From positions 1 to 30,900 of the forward strand of contig DAHXLU010000043.1 of assembly GCA_027365835.1 (NCBI GenBank): 30,900 nucleotides of DNA. Reading direction: 5' to 3'. The position numbers were made by a program, and so were the translations under genes. Source of the stretch: JAJZMA01 sp021850405. Its GTDB lineage: Bacteria; Chloroflexota; Dormibacteria; Aeolococcales; Aeolococcaceae. Positions 24,626-30,900 of the stretch are shown piece after piece. Each line of letters begins with the position of its first letter. Position 1 is the stretch's first letter. The notes beneath the pieces were generated by a model, which saw only the letters and a program-made list of their open reading frames with translations, did not search any database and was not told the origin of the DNA.

Positions 24626-24797
24626 ATGGGTATCAGGGTAGCAGTGAGATTCAAAAGAAAAGACCAGCACGATAAAACGCCAGGGGGCTCGCTCTACTCT
24701 GTTGCATTGCCAGCAGTCGCGGCCCTGGGGCTGCTGCTTGCTGGAAGTGGCTCGGCTACCAGTGTGGTAACTCCCTCCCAGGTTGGCAGCATCCTCA
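24626..24797 (+). pseudogene. Truncated copy of the 362-residue lipoprotein gene
   Basis: The first about 57 codons are homologous to the lipoprotein starting at 28413: both begin MGI.VAV and both contain VVTPSQVGSIL. In this copy the lipobox cysteine is replaced (LLLAGSGSA instead of LAGCGAS), so lipidation is lost. After base 24797 similarity stops abruptly. The frame continues to 25009 only by reading antisense into the RelE-type toxin gene. The gene is therefore a remnant of a duplication. Confidence 0.8.
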
Positions 24798-24945
24798 TAT
24801 ACCCGCAGCCATGGTCGGAGGCCTGTGGATACTCACCTGGATGCTCCTTGCAGGGCTCTCCGCACTGCACCTGTTCAACTGAGCCTTGCAGCAAAGACAA
24901 CCTCATCCGGATGTTTGCGAGAAGGCTCATTCGAAACCAGGAAAC

Positions 24946-25212
24946 TCAACGATATACATCTTTCCTGTCAGCAATCCGAATTACAAGTATCTCAATATCC
25001 CGTTTATGAATCTGGCAAATCACCCTAAGGTGCCCGACCCGGTACCGCCATAATCCCCCCAGTGGTCCCGAAAGCGCCTTGCCCAGGCTCCTTGGGTCTT
25101 CCACCGCAGAGAGGCGATCCCGCAGGAAGCGTGCCACAGAAAGTGCGGATTCGCGATCCAGTTTTTTTAACTGCCTGCGTGCAGTTTCGGAAACCTCAAT
25201 CTTCCAGGTCAA
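24946..25212 (-). CDS. RelE/ParE-family toxin
   Basis: 88 residues from TTG 25212, preceded by GAGGTGG, overlapping the antitoxin stop by 17 bases. The pattern WKIEVSETARRQLKKLDRE...RFLRDRL is followed by RYRVGHLRVICQIHKRDIEILVIRIADRKDVYR, the beta-sheet core and C-terminal R-x-D-V-Y-R of RelE-type mRNA interferases. RelE toxins cleave mRNA in the ribosome, whereas ParE relatives act on gyrase; the basic C-terminus favours RelE. It is neutralised by the upstream RHH antitoxin. It sits where the truncated lipoprotein copy breaks off. Confidence 0.88.
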   Translation of the reverse strand: MTWKIEVSETARRQLKKLDRESALSVARFLRDRLSAVEDPRSLGKALSGPLGGLWRYRVGHLRVICQIHKRDIEILVIRIADRKDVYR

Positions 25213-25423
25213 GCCCAGAAACCACCTCGTCCAGACCGAAGACCTCCTCCTCCCCCTTGCGGATGCGTTCCAGAACGTCGGCTGCCAGATAGTAGTCCTC
25301 GAGATCTTCCAGTCCCTGCCCAATGATCTGTCGCAGGTAAAATGCCTTGGTACGACCAGTCTGGGAAGCGAGCCTGTCAAGCCGCTTTTCGACATCTGGA
25401 TCAAGGCGAACCGACGTTGCCAT
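25196..25423 (-). CDS. Ribbon-helix-helix antitoxin (RelB/DinJ-like)
   Basis: 75 residues. MATSVRLDPDVEKRLDRLA is the DNA-binding beta strand and first helix of an RHH domain, and GRTKAFYLRQIIGQGLEDLED completes it. The acidic C-terminal tail (RKGEEEVFGLDEVVSG) would wrap and block the toxin. ATG 25423 has GGAGGT six bases upstream. It is first in the module and should autorepress its promoter at 25452-25480 together with the toxin. Confidence 0.9.
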   Translation of the reverse strand: MATSVRLDPDVEKRLDRLASQTGRTKAFYLRQIIGQGLEDLEDYYLAADVLERIRKGEEEVFGLDEVVSGLDLED

Positions 25424-25751
25424 CTGGCACCTCCATGGAATATTTGTATTCATGATATCGCAGAACCCCATGAAATACAAGCATCTGTTGAGGCAGGCGA
25501 TGCCGGACCCCCAGGTGCGGTTGTGGTTTCTGAGCCACTGCCATGCCTTCTGTGCTGGAGAGCGCAACCATGCACACCTGCGCGTGTGCCCATGAGAGCT
25601 GATACCGCTAACGTCTACCGATGGCGTCCGGCTGATATGCCTGCACGCAGCAACCACTTTTCTGCAGCGAAAGCAGGGAGCTACCGTACGCACTATCGAT
25701 TTTATAGGTCCTGAACCGTGTCCTCCCAAGATGGTATCTGGGCAATACCCG
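25424..25751. other. Intergenic region between the two toxin-antitoxin modules
   Basis: 328 bases between the RHH antitoxin start and the VapC stop. It holds the RelBE-type promoter at its left end. The rest shows no credible gene, no remaining similarity to the duplicated DUF885/lipoprotein unit that I can see, and no clear attachment site. Confidence 0.5.
25452..25480 (-). promoter_or_regulatory. Promoter of the RHH/RelE module
   Basis: On the minus strand TTGTAT (25475-25480) and TATCAT (25452-25457) are spaced by exactly 17 bases. A start near 25446 gives a leader of about 23 bases containing the GGAGGT site. The nearby GAATA/TATTC repeat just downstream may be part of the RHH operator. 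Confidence 0.5.
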
Positions 25752-26150
25752 TCAGGTCAGAGCGCGCGCACTTGGCGCACCGCGCACATCGATAAGATCG
25801 CTGATGATCGCGAAATCCTTGGCATTATGCGTTAGCAAAGGAACCCCATGGACGTTGGCTGTCGCAGCAATGGCGAGGTCCACAGCACGGCGACGAGGTT
25901 GACCGCCACGGGCTGACACAGCAGCGGCCAGACGGCCCCATTCTCGCGCGACCCTGGCTGTGATCGGCAGCGGCTCAAATGCCGCTTCGACCGCACCCAG
26001 GCGCGAGACACGCAATGCCTGTTCGTCAGGGTCAGTGGCGACAAGAACCCCAAAATGCAATTCCACCAGGGACGCCGTGCTGATGGCAGCCTCAATGTCT
26101 GCAGGGGCGCTCTCACCGATAAGGACAGGAGTATCGAGCAGAGCCCGCAT
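25752..26150 (-). CDS. vapC: PIN-domain toxin (VapC family)
   Basis: 132 residues from ATG 26150, four bases after the antitoxin stop. The acidic residues expected in a PIN nuclease are present: Asp6 (ALLDTPVL), Glu30 (SLVELHFG), Asp91 (AVDLAIAATA) and Asp112 (THNAKDF). VapC toxins are metal-dependent RNases that cut tRNA or rRNA. Thr/Ser after Asp6 is followed by Pro rather than the usual Ser/Val, a mild oddity. An in-frame extension upstream would overlap the antitoxin gene and is unlikely. Confidence 0.9.
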   Translation of the reverse strand: MRALLDTPVLIGESAPADIEAAISTASLVELHFGVLVATDPDEQALRVSRLGAVEAAFEPLPITARVAREWGRLAAAVSARGGQPRRRAVDLAIAATANVHGVPLLTHNAKDFAIISDLIDVRGAPSARALT

Positions 26151-26154
26151 CGGC

Positions 26155-26397
26155 TCAGACAAACGGGTCGGCGAGAGTGGATGGAAAGCGTTCCAGGTCA
26201 TCGCCAAGCGTCCGGGGCGCAGGAGACCGCCAGACATCGCGCAGGGCTTCGCCCGCGACCCAATGTCGGCGCCCGGCGGGCCCTAACTCCGCCACGGGCC
26301 GCCCAGCAACAGTGACTGTGATCTGCTCGCCGGCCTGCGCACGACGCAACAGCTTGCCGACGTTATTGCGCAGTTCCTTCCGAGGGATGGTTGCCAT
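26155..26397 (-). CDS. Phd/YefM-type antitoxin paired with the PIN toxin
   Basis: 80 residues. IPRKELRNNVGKLLRRAQAGEQITVTVAGRPVAELGP is the typical Phd/YefM N-terminal dimer and DNA-binding domain. The C-terminal part (RDVWRSPAPRTLGDDLERFPSTLADPFV) is the toxin-binding tail. It starts at ATG 26397 and ends four bases before vapC, a standard antitoxin-first order. Confidence 0.9.
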   Translation of the reverse strand: MATIPRKELRNNVGKLLRRAQAGEQITVTVAGRPVAELGPAGRRHWVAGEALRDVWRSPAPRTLGDDLERFPSTLADPFV

Positions 26398-26440
26398 AAC
26401 CTCATGGTGGCAGAAGTGCTACCTGCAGGCAAGAGGTTCC

Positions 26441-26456
26441 TTTGTACCTTTGTACC
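26441..26456. repeat. Tandem 8-base repeat upstream of the Phd-type antitoxin
   Basis: TTTGTACC occurs twice in tandem, 44-59 bases before the antitoxin ATG. It could be part of the operator bound by the antitoxin dimer. Short repeats like this can also be chance. Confidence 0.3.
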
Positions 26457-26657
26457 GTGGCAGCATGCCTCTACACAGGGCTCCAGTGCATCCGTTATGC
26501 TGTGCTCGTCCCGCGATTCAGTCTGCGCTCAGGAGTGTGCATGAAACCATGAATGGATGGGCCAAATACCGCAATGCCCGGCGCATGCCTTCAAACTACT
26601 CAGCTTTGAACTGGGACGGCGCCCTGGTTTTGCATGCGTCACGCATCATGCGCCACG

Positions 26658-28265
26658 CTACAGCCCGACAGCCCTCCCGGCGAGCGGCACCGGGAGCGCC
26701 CCTGTGGCTGCCAGGGAATCATGAAAATCCCTCTCGCTCCTGCCGGTACTGCTCCATCTCTCAGCCAGCTCTCCTATAGCGAGCGCCCCGGTCAGATAGG
26801 CAGAAGCCTGCGTGGGCCACGCACAGTACCGCGCCACCTCTGCCCTTGCCACGGCATGCGGCAAGCCAGCCTTCTCCTGCATGATCCTGACAGCTTCATC
26901 TGGAGCGAGTCCGCCACAGTGCAGCCCTGTATCTACCTCTACCCTTACCGCCCTGAATCGGCGTGCGCGCAAATATCCATCCCTGCCAGCGCTGTCAAAA
27001 AAGCCGTGCATGTCCATCACTTTTTCCGCATACAGCGCCCAGCCCTCAACAAAGTAGGTGCTGGAGAGCAGCTTGCGTAGCGGCCGGGCCTTTGCCGCGG
27101 TCATGAGATGCCAGTGGTGCCCAGGGTAAGCCTCGTGTACTGCCGTAGTAGGAATGTCAGAGTAAGAGTTACCCATAAGCAGATCTTCTGTGTCTGCCGG
27201 GGTAGCACCCTGCGTAGGCCAGGGCACCATAAACCTGCCAGTGCGGCTCTCGCCAAACAGTGGGGGAGCAACGTAGCAGGCAACCGAGAGTGTCTCCCGC
27301 CAGGCCAGTGGCGCTGGTTCCACCAGGCAGATTTCCCCTTCGGCTGGTGAGGCAATTCCCCTCTCGTAGATGAATCTGCGTGCCTTCTCCGTAGCGGCGG
27401 TATATGCAGCGAGCATCTCTTCCGGGTCCTGGGGACACTCAGTTGCCGCTCTGCCTCCGGGCCCAGCCGACGCAGCGTCGCGAGCGGCTGGGCTGCCGCC
27501 TCCCAGCTCACTTTCCAGCGCGTCAAATACGGCACTGGCACGCATCTGCAGCTCCGCCGGTGTTGTAGCCAGCAGTTCTGCACGGGAAAGAACCTGGGCA
27601 TATCGCTCCTCTCCAAAGGCAAAATCCCCGTTTGCCCTGGGCAGAAGGTGCTCGAGAAACTGGACAAACCGGGTATAAGCTTTACTGGCCTCACCACCAG
27701 CACGCTCCAGCTTCCATCGAAAAGACGAGTCTTCAACAATGCCCGGCAGCAAATCCCCAAGGAACTGTGCATTGGCGCGTGCTGCTCTGAGCTCCCTGGC
27801 GACCAGCAGCCTGCTGGCAGAGTCAGGATGCAAGTTGGCAACTCCCTGCTCCAGGATGGCCGGGATCTGCGCTAGCCGCGCAAGGACTGCCGCCATCCGT
27901 GCAGCCTCGTCGCTTGCTGGCATAAGGAAAAGGGCAAGGATGCCGTCTGCTACTTTCACGTACGCCTCAGGAGACCTGCGCCATGCCTCAAAACCGGCAT
28001 GGCTCTCTTCCCTGGCAAGGGCAGAGAGCAGCAACTCCCTGTCGATCTGTTCATCCGGTGAAAGCACTTCTGTGGAAAGCGCAGCAATCCGCGCCTGCCA
28101 GTCCCTCCTTTCAGCCACCCTACGCTCGAAACCTGCTGCGCTCAGGTCCGGCAGGTCCCTGTCATGGCCCGCCACACCAAGATAGGTAGCTTCCACTGGG
28201 TGCCATGAAAGCTGGGCTTCAATGAACCGGGCAGCAAGTGCATCAAAGGCAGACGAGCTGGTCAT
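26658..28265 (-). CDS. DUF885 family protein, intact copy (putative metallohydrolase)
   Basis: 535 residues from ATG 28265; GTG 28289 would add eight. No signal peptide is seen, so it is probably cytoplasmic. The N-terminal half is helical (PVEATYLGVAGHD, DEQIDRELLL). The C-terminal half has the signature HEAYPGHHWH (377-386), YFVEGWALYAE (404-414) and YCAWPTQASAYLTG, as in DUF885 proteins, whose HE..PGHH motif suggests zinc-dependent peptidase-like activity. It is divergent from a lipoprotein gene 147 bases away. A decayed copy of the same pair lies to the left. Between residues 255 and 280 it has an Ala/Gly-rich insert missing from the pseudogene. Confidence 0.88.
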   Translation of the reverse strand: MTSSSAFDALAARFIEAQLSWHPVEATYLGVAGHDRDLPDLSAAGFERRVAERRDWQARIAALSTEVLSPDEQIDRELLLSALAREESHAGFEAWRRSPEAYVKVADGILALFLMPASDEAARMAAVLARLAQIPAILEQGVANLHPDSASRLLVARELRAARANAQFLGDLLPGIVEDSSFRWKLERAGGEASKAYTRFVQFLEHLLPRANGDFAFGEERYAQVLSRAELLATTPAELQMRASAVFDALESELGGGSPAARDAASAGPGGRAATECPQDPEEMLAAYTAATEKARRFIYERGIASPAEGEICLVEPAPLAWRETLSVACYVAPPLFGESRTGRFMVPWPTQGATPADTEDLLMGNSYSDIPTTAVHEAYPGHHWHLMTAAKARPLRKLLSSTYFVEGWALYAEKVMDMHGFFDSAGRDGYLRARRFRAVRVEVDTGLHCGGLAPDEAVRIMQEKAGLPHAVARAEVARYCAWPTQASAYLTGALAIGELAERWSSTGRSERDFHDSLAATGALPVPLAGRAVGL

Positions 28266-28412
28266 GGGCACCACGACACAGCGGGCCACATGGCCCTCTC
28301 CATGGCTGACATGTGATCAGCCCTGGAGAGGGGACAGGATGGGCCATGACCCGGGCCAGGCGCACAGAAAGACAGGGCGGAGTCTGCAGCACCCAGACCA
28401 CACTCAGCAAAC

Positions 28413-29501
28413 ATGGGTATCATGGTAGCAGTGACAGGTAAAATCAAAAATCGCTCCATGCTGAAAGGAAGAGGACACTCCCTTCCAGCTGGCTTGCTGG
28501 CAATAGCGGTTTTGGGCATGGCACTGGCAGGATGCGGAGCATCCTCCATCGTGGTAACTCCCTCCCAGGTTGGCAGCATCCTCAAAACCTACAGTGCTGC
28601 CAATAACAGGAGCAATGCGCACCTGAGTGCTGCCGACCAGGCGCTGGATGAGGCGGGGTCTGCGCTTGCCATGGACAATGCCCAGTTCAGGATCGCAAAA
28701 GCAACCGGCACAAAACCAGGCCCCCCATTTACCTTTACCGCCCTTGCCAGCTCCGTCCCTGAGCAGCTGAGCTACCCGGCCTACTTTGTTACGCTCGCGA
28801 CGACAGCAAGGGCTCAGGCTGGTTGCGGCAATCTGCTCGCGTTTGAAAGGCAGAATAGCGGTGCACCATGGAAGGTGATCTACGAACCGGGTGTGACTGT
28901 AAATGAGGTGCCGCCCTTTCTGAAGAGTGGGCAGTGGGGGCTACTCTCGGCTGGGGGCGGGCTCTCAACCCCACTCTCCGCCCTGCCGGAGGCCGTTGCC
29001 AGTGCCCTTGCCCGCGGCGAAAACAGTGGCAACTTCTACCCCATACCTACCCCCCCCGCCAGTCCCCCTGCCAATGCCTGTTTTGCGATCCCAAACAACC
29101 ATGTCACCGACCAGAATCTGGGGTCCCAGTACAGATTCTCATTTGCGGTCAAACCTGAAACTCCGCTCAATGGCATAGCGATCGCCAACAGGAATGGGGG
29201 GGCAACGGTGGAGCTGACCCTCACCATGACAGTGAACGTTGCCATCTCAGGTGGCTATGTCACGATCGCGCCCAACCCAAGCTCTCCCTGGACCTACTTT
29301 CTAAAGCCAGGTGACTACAGCCACCTGCAGCTGCTCTACCCGATAGAGCTGGCACTGGTAGACCCACCCGCCGGGCACGGACCCTGGAAAGTAGTGGGGG
29401 CATACTCCACCATCACTGCAGCAACCGGCACGACTGTAAGCCCATCTGGTGCTGGAAGCGGTGCTGGTTCTGGCAACACCCTGCTCTCCCTGCTGCACTA
29501 G
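28413..29501 (+). CDS. Predicted lipoprotein paired with DUF885 protein
   Basis: 362 residues. The signal segment HSLPAGLLAIAVLGMALAGCGASS ends in lipobox LAGC with Cys41; the start is ATG 28413, or one of the ATG codons three or fifteen codons in. After VVTPSQVGSILKTYSAANNRSN comes a globular extracytoplasmic region with PYFVTLATTAR-like strands, a Pro-rich loop (PIPTPPASPPAN), a second beta domain (VELTLTMTVNVAISGGYVTI) and a Ser/Gly-rich tail. It would sit on the outer face of the membrane. It is divergent from the DUF885 gene and conserved as a pair with it in the duplication, which suggests linked function. Family not recognised. Confidence 0.82.
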   Translation: MGIMVAVTGKIKNRSMLKGRGHSLPAGLLAIAVLGMALAGCGASSIVVTPSQVGSILKTYSAANNRSNAHLSAADQALDEAGSALAMDNAQFRIAKATGTKPGPPFTFTALASSVPEQLSYPAYFVTLATTARAQAGCGNLLAFERQNSGAPWKVIYEPGVTVNEVPPFLKSGQWGLLSAGGGLSTPLSALPEAVASALARGENSGNFYPIPTPPASPPANACFAIPNNHVTDQNLGSQYRFSFAVKPETPLNGIAIANRNGGATVELTLTMTVNVAISGGYVTIAPNPSSPWTYFLKPGDYSHLQLLYPIELALVDPPAGHGPWKVVGAYSTITAATGTTVSPSGAGSGAGSGNTLLSLLH

Positions 29502-29542
29502 CGGGAGTCTCCGGGCTGGCTCGACTGGCAGGGGAACGCTCC

Positions 29543-29573
29543 AAGCCCTGTCTTATGTTTTGAGGCAGGGCTT
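29543..29573 (+). terminator. Intrinsic-type terminator after the lipoprotein gene
   Basis: AAGCCCTGTC (29543-29552) and GGCAGGGCTT (29564-29573) form a 10-bp stem (one G-U pair) with an 11-base loop. It begins 42 bases after the lipoprotein stop. The trailing GTATT is only weakly T-rich. Confidence 0.5.
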
Positions 29574-29666
29574 GTATTACCTAACTCAGCGAATGACATG
29601 CGATTCCAGATCACATACTTGTTACCTTGTTTTTGATATTCACCATCGGTGACGGGTCATAATACT

Positions 29667-30077
29667 TTACCGATGCAATACTTCGTTCGGAAGCATGGTA
29701 CAAGATTCCTGTTGGATCAATTTTGCGTCTGCTGTGATAAAGGTTAGGTCATATGCTATTGCTGTGGCTACCAGAAACCTATCAGCAAGGTCAGAGTGTT
29801 GAAGGGAAATTGTACTTGTCAATATCGATACTTGCCGAGTCATGGGTGCATCCCGTAAGGGTAGTCTGAATAGTTCCTTTTCAACCCACACAACTGGATC
29901 GGCCTGTTTAATATCAATTCTCTTTTTTGCGATAAGCACGAGTGCTTCCCAGATACTAATAGGAGAAAGCCACAATGGATTATCTGTATCTTCAACGACA
30001 GAACGAACCCGGCTGCTGAGACGATGAGGCTCTCTTATGCTCCACAGCCAAATATGGGTATCAAGCAGATAATTCAC
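29667..30077 (-). CDS. vapC: PIN-domain toxin (VapC family), second module
   Basis: 136 residues starting at GTG 30077, which overlaps the antitoxin stop by one base (TAGTG). Metal-binding acidic residues are Asp6 (NYLLDTHIWLW), Glu44 (SIWEALVL), Asp96/Asp99 (HSDLADRFLVATA) and Asp117 (FITADAKL). The LLDTHIWLW and DLADRF wording is that of a different VapC subgroup from the toxin at 25752, so the two are not recent duplicates. The gene is visibly more AT-rich than its neighbours, suggesting transfer. A longer in-frame reading upstream would run into the antitoxin gene and is rejected. Confidence 0.92.
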   Translation of the reverse strand: MNYLLDTHIWLWSIREPHRLSSRVRSVVEDTDNPLWLSPISIWEALVLIAKKRIDIKQADPVVWVEKELFRLPLRDAPMTRQVSILTSTISLQHSDLADRFLVATAIAYDLTFITADAKLIQQESCTMLPNEVLHR

Positions 30078-30319
30078 TAATTGCCCAACACATCCCAATC
30101 TCCTGGGTCGGAGACAGGATCTACAATATTGCCGACTATTGTCCAATCACCAGCAGGAGAACCAAGTATCCGCTTTTCACCAAAGGGGGCAGGGGCAGGT
30201 ATTACTTCAGCAATTGTTACTCCACGTTTTGTAATCAGCAGAGGATCACCTGTCTGGTGTACCTGCTCTATGACAGCCAAACACCTGGCTTTAAACTCTG
30301 ATATCGACATTGTTTTCAC
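30077..30319 (-). CDS. Phd/YefM-type antitoxin, second module
   Basis: 80 residues from GTG 30319, or 77 from ATG 30310. MSISEFKARCLAVIEQVHQTGDPLLITKRGVTIAEVIP is the Phd/YefM N-terminal domain. The tail PVSDPGDWDVLGN is acidic and fits the toxin-binding end. No ribosome site precedes either start, and the -10 element ends seven bases before the GTG, so the message may be leaderless. It overlaps vapC by one base. Confidence 0.9.
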   Translation of the reverse strand: MKTMSISEFKARCLAVIEQVHQTGDPLLITKRGVTIAEVIPAPAPFGEKRILGSPAGDWTIVGNIVDPVSDPGDWDVLGN

Positions 30320-30325
30320 GACAAC

Positions 30326-30354
30326 ATCATACCATAGTCATTGACTATGGTAAA
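30326..30354 (-). promoter_or_regulatory. Promoter with embedded palindromic operator for the second Phd/VapC module
   Basis: On the minus strand TTTACC (30349-30354) and TATGAT (30326-30331) are separated by exactly 17 bases. The spacer and box edges are covered by a perfect palindrome at 30330-30352, with arms TACCATAGTCA and TGACTATGGTA around one central base. An antitoxin dimer bound there would block RNA polymerase directly. Confidence 0.75.
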
Positions 30355-30373
30355 CTACTATGAACACAGGCCC

Positions 30374-30418
30374 ACGGTCGTAAGGATCCAAATGTAGCCC
30401 GCCCGGCTCACCACCACC
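30374..30418 (+). repeat. Left arm of 45-bp inverted repeat
   Basis: Begins ACGGTCGTAAGGATCC and ends in CTCACCACCACC. It matches the reverse complement of 30856-30900 without mismatch. It runs into a CAC triplet array that the right arm does not share. Confidence 0.85.
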
Positions 30419-30528
30419 ACCACCACCACCCAGGACATGTCCCACGCAATCAACCAGAAATCCTGGCAGAAGCTGACCGACGGTACGGACGTACGAAGGC
30501 ACGAACGTACTGATGCGCCCACAGAGAA

Positions 30529-30876
30529 TCAGCATTGCTGCGATAGCGTCGGTGCCGCGAGCTGGTACCAACTCCCAGCAACCTGATTGTCCTGAGATTC
30601 CTGTCCGGCATCGTATACCACGGTGAGATCACCGGTGGTCGCTGCCAACGCACCAAATCGCTTCACCAGTTCACTGATAACACCCGGAAACTGAGTGACA
30701 TCGGGCTTGTCCCCCGCGTAGGCATGACTCACCAGAAGTACAGCCCCGTCGGTAGATACCACCAATCCGAGCCCCACCAGCCTGAGGTCTGTCCTCTTTT
30801 GCTTGGCGTGCCCCCGCTTCGCAATGGGGGCACGGGGGTTGGCGAAGTCAATGTAGGTGGTGGTGAGCCGGGCGGG
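30529..30876 (-). pseudogene. Truncated IS1634-family-like transposase
   Basis: An open frame of 115 codons bounded upstream by an in-frame TAG at 30877-30879, with no proper start. It reads TYIDFANPRAPIAKRG, then KQKRTDLRLVGLGLVV, VSHAYAGDKPDVTQF and DLTVVYDAGQ. The order RGKAK.KR.DLR.VGLGLVV...HAY.GN.PD...F...LTVVYDAGQNS is characteristic of IS1634-like DDE transposases. Just after DAGQ the homology ends (ESQDNQVAGSW) and a stop follows, and the N-terminal third is missing, so this is an internal fragment of a once larger protein. Confidence 0.75.
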
Positions 30877-30900
30877 CTACATTTGGATCCTTACGACCGT
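30856..30900 (-). repeat. Right arm of 45-bp inverted repeat, at window end
   Basis: Reverse complement of 30374-30418. In the transposase frame part of this arm is read as PARLTTT. It ends with the last base of the window. Confidence 0.85.

Larger units (their letters stand above)
30374..30900. mobile_element. Transposon remnant bounded by 45-bp perfect inverted repeats
   Basis: The first 45 bases of this segment (30374-30418) are the exact reverse complement of the last 45 bases of the window (30856-30900). Between them lie a run of CAC/ACC triplets (about 30409-30430) and a truncated IS1634-like transposase. The right arm stops exactly at the window end, so the element may extend further or the contig may simply end in the repeat. 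Confidence 0.65.

Noticed and set aside
24626..25009. Intact 127-residue secreted protein
   Set aside because: Only the first about 57 codons match the lipoprotein; the rest is non-homologous and reads antisense into the toxin gene.
25752..30077. The two VapC toxins as products of the same duplication as DUF885
   Set aside because: Their sequences belong to different PIN subgroups and their antitoxins differ, so independent acquisition is more likely.
30409..30430. CAC triplet run as a CRISPR-like or coding His-tag-like repeat
   Set aside because: Simple triplet array without spacers; it extends from the inverted-repeat arm and lies in non-coding transposon remnant.

Overview
The window looks like a contig from an uncultured monoderm-type bacterium, by eye in the high-50s % GC. 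I favour Chloroflexota/Dormibacterota or a deep actinobacterial relative. The reasons are Tad-type pilus genes without a secretin, a mycothiol-ligase-like CysS homologue, 11-bp direct repeats resembling actinobacterial PHO boxes, a DUF4081-like GNAT protein, and a tRNA-Asp with no encoded CCA. This placement is inference. Both edges lie in transposase remnants (IS630-like on the left, IS1634-like inside a 45-bp inverted repeat on the right), as is common for contig ends in short-read assemblies.

Layout. 1-2.8 kb: the IS630 tail, then on the minus strand an OmpR-type response regulator, its histidine kinase and a small membrane-anchored protein, with three 11-bp direct repeats in front of the regulator. 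2.8-5.3 kb: a sigma-70-like protein lacking region 4 next to an SRPBCC protein, a GNAT acetyltransferase and a small membrane protein. 5.3-9 kb: an MshC-like ligase, a divergent tRNA-Asp, an unrecognised 134-residue protein and murE. 9-13.7 kb: a long gene-free but hairpin-rich stretch, then tadB-tadC, cpaB and a lipoprotein, all forward. 13.8-17.4 kb: minus-strand housekeeping genes (M50-like membrane protease, HAD phosphatase, D-2-hydroxyacid dehydrogenase, a small membrane protein, a YbjQ-family protein). 17.6-22.7 kb: a second Tad-related block with a TadG-like protein (forward), then on the minus strand a 623-residue extremely tyrosine-rich secreted protein, two overlapping TadE-like minor pilins and a lipoprotein. 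No pilus ATPase, major Flp pilin or prepilin peptidase is visible.

22.8-29.5 kb holds a tandem duplication of a divergent pair, a DUF885 protein (minus) and a lipoprotein (plus). The right copy is intact. The left copy is decayed: its DUF885 gene has a nonsense codon and two single-base frameshifts, and its lipoprotein is cut off after about 57 codons and has lost its lipobox cysteine. Two toxin-antitoxin modules (RHH/RelE and Phd/VapC) sit between the copies. 29.6-30.4 kb is an AT-richer segment with a second Phd/VapC module whose promoter overlaps a perfect palindrome. The window ends in a transposon remnant.

The most distinctive candidate for new biology is the tyrosine-rich secreted protein next to the Tad minor pilins. 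The decayed duplication is the best-supported structural finding.
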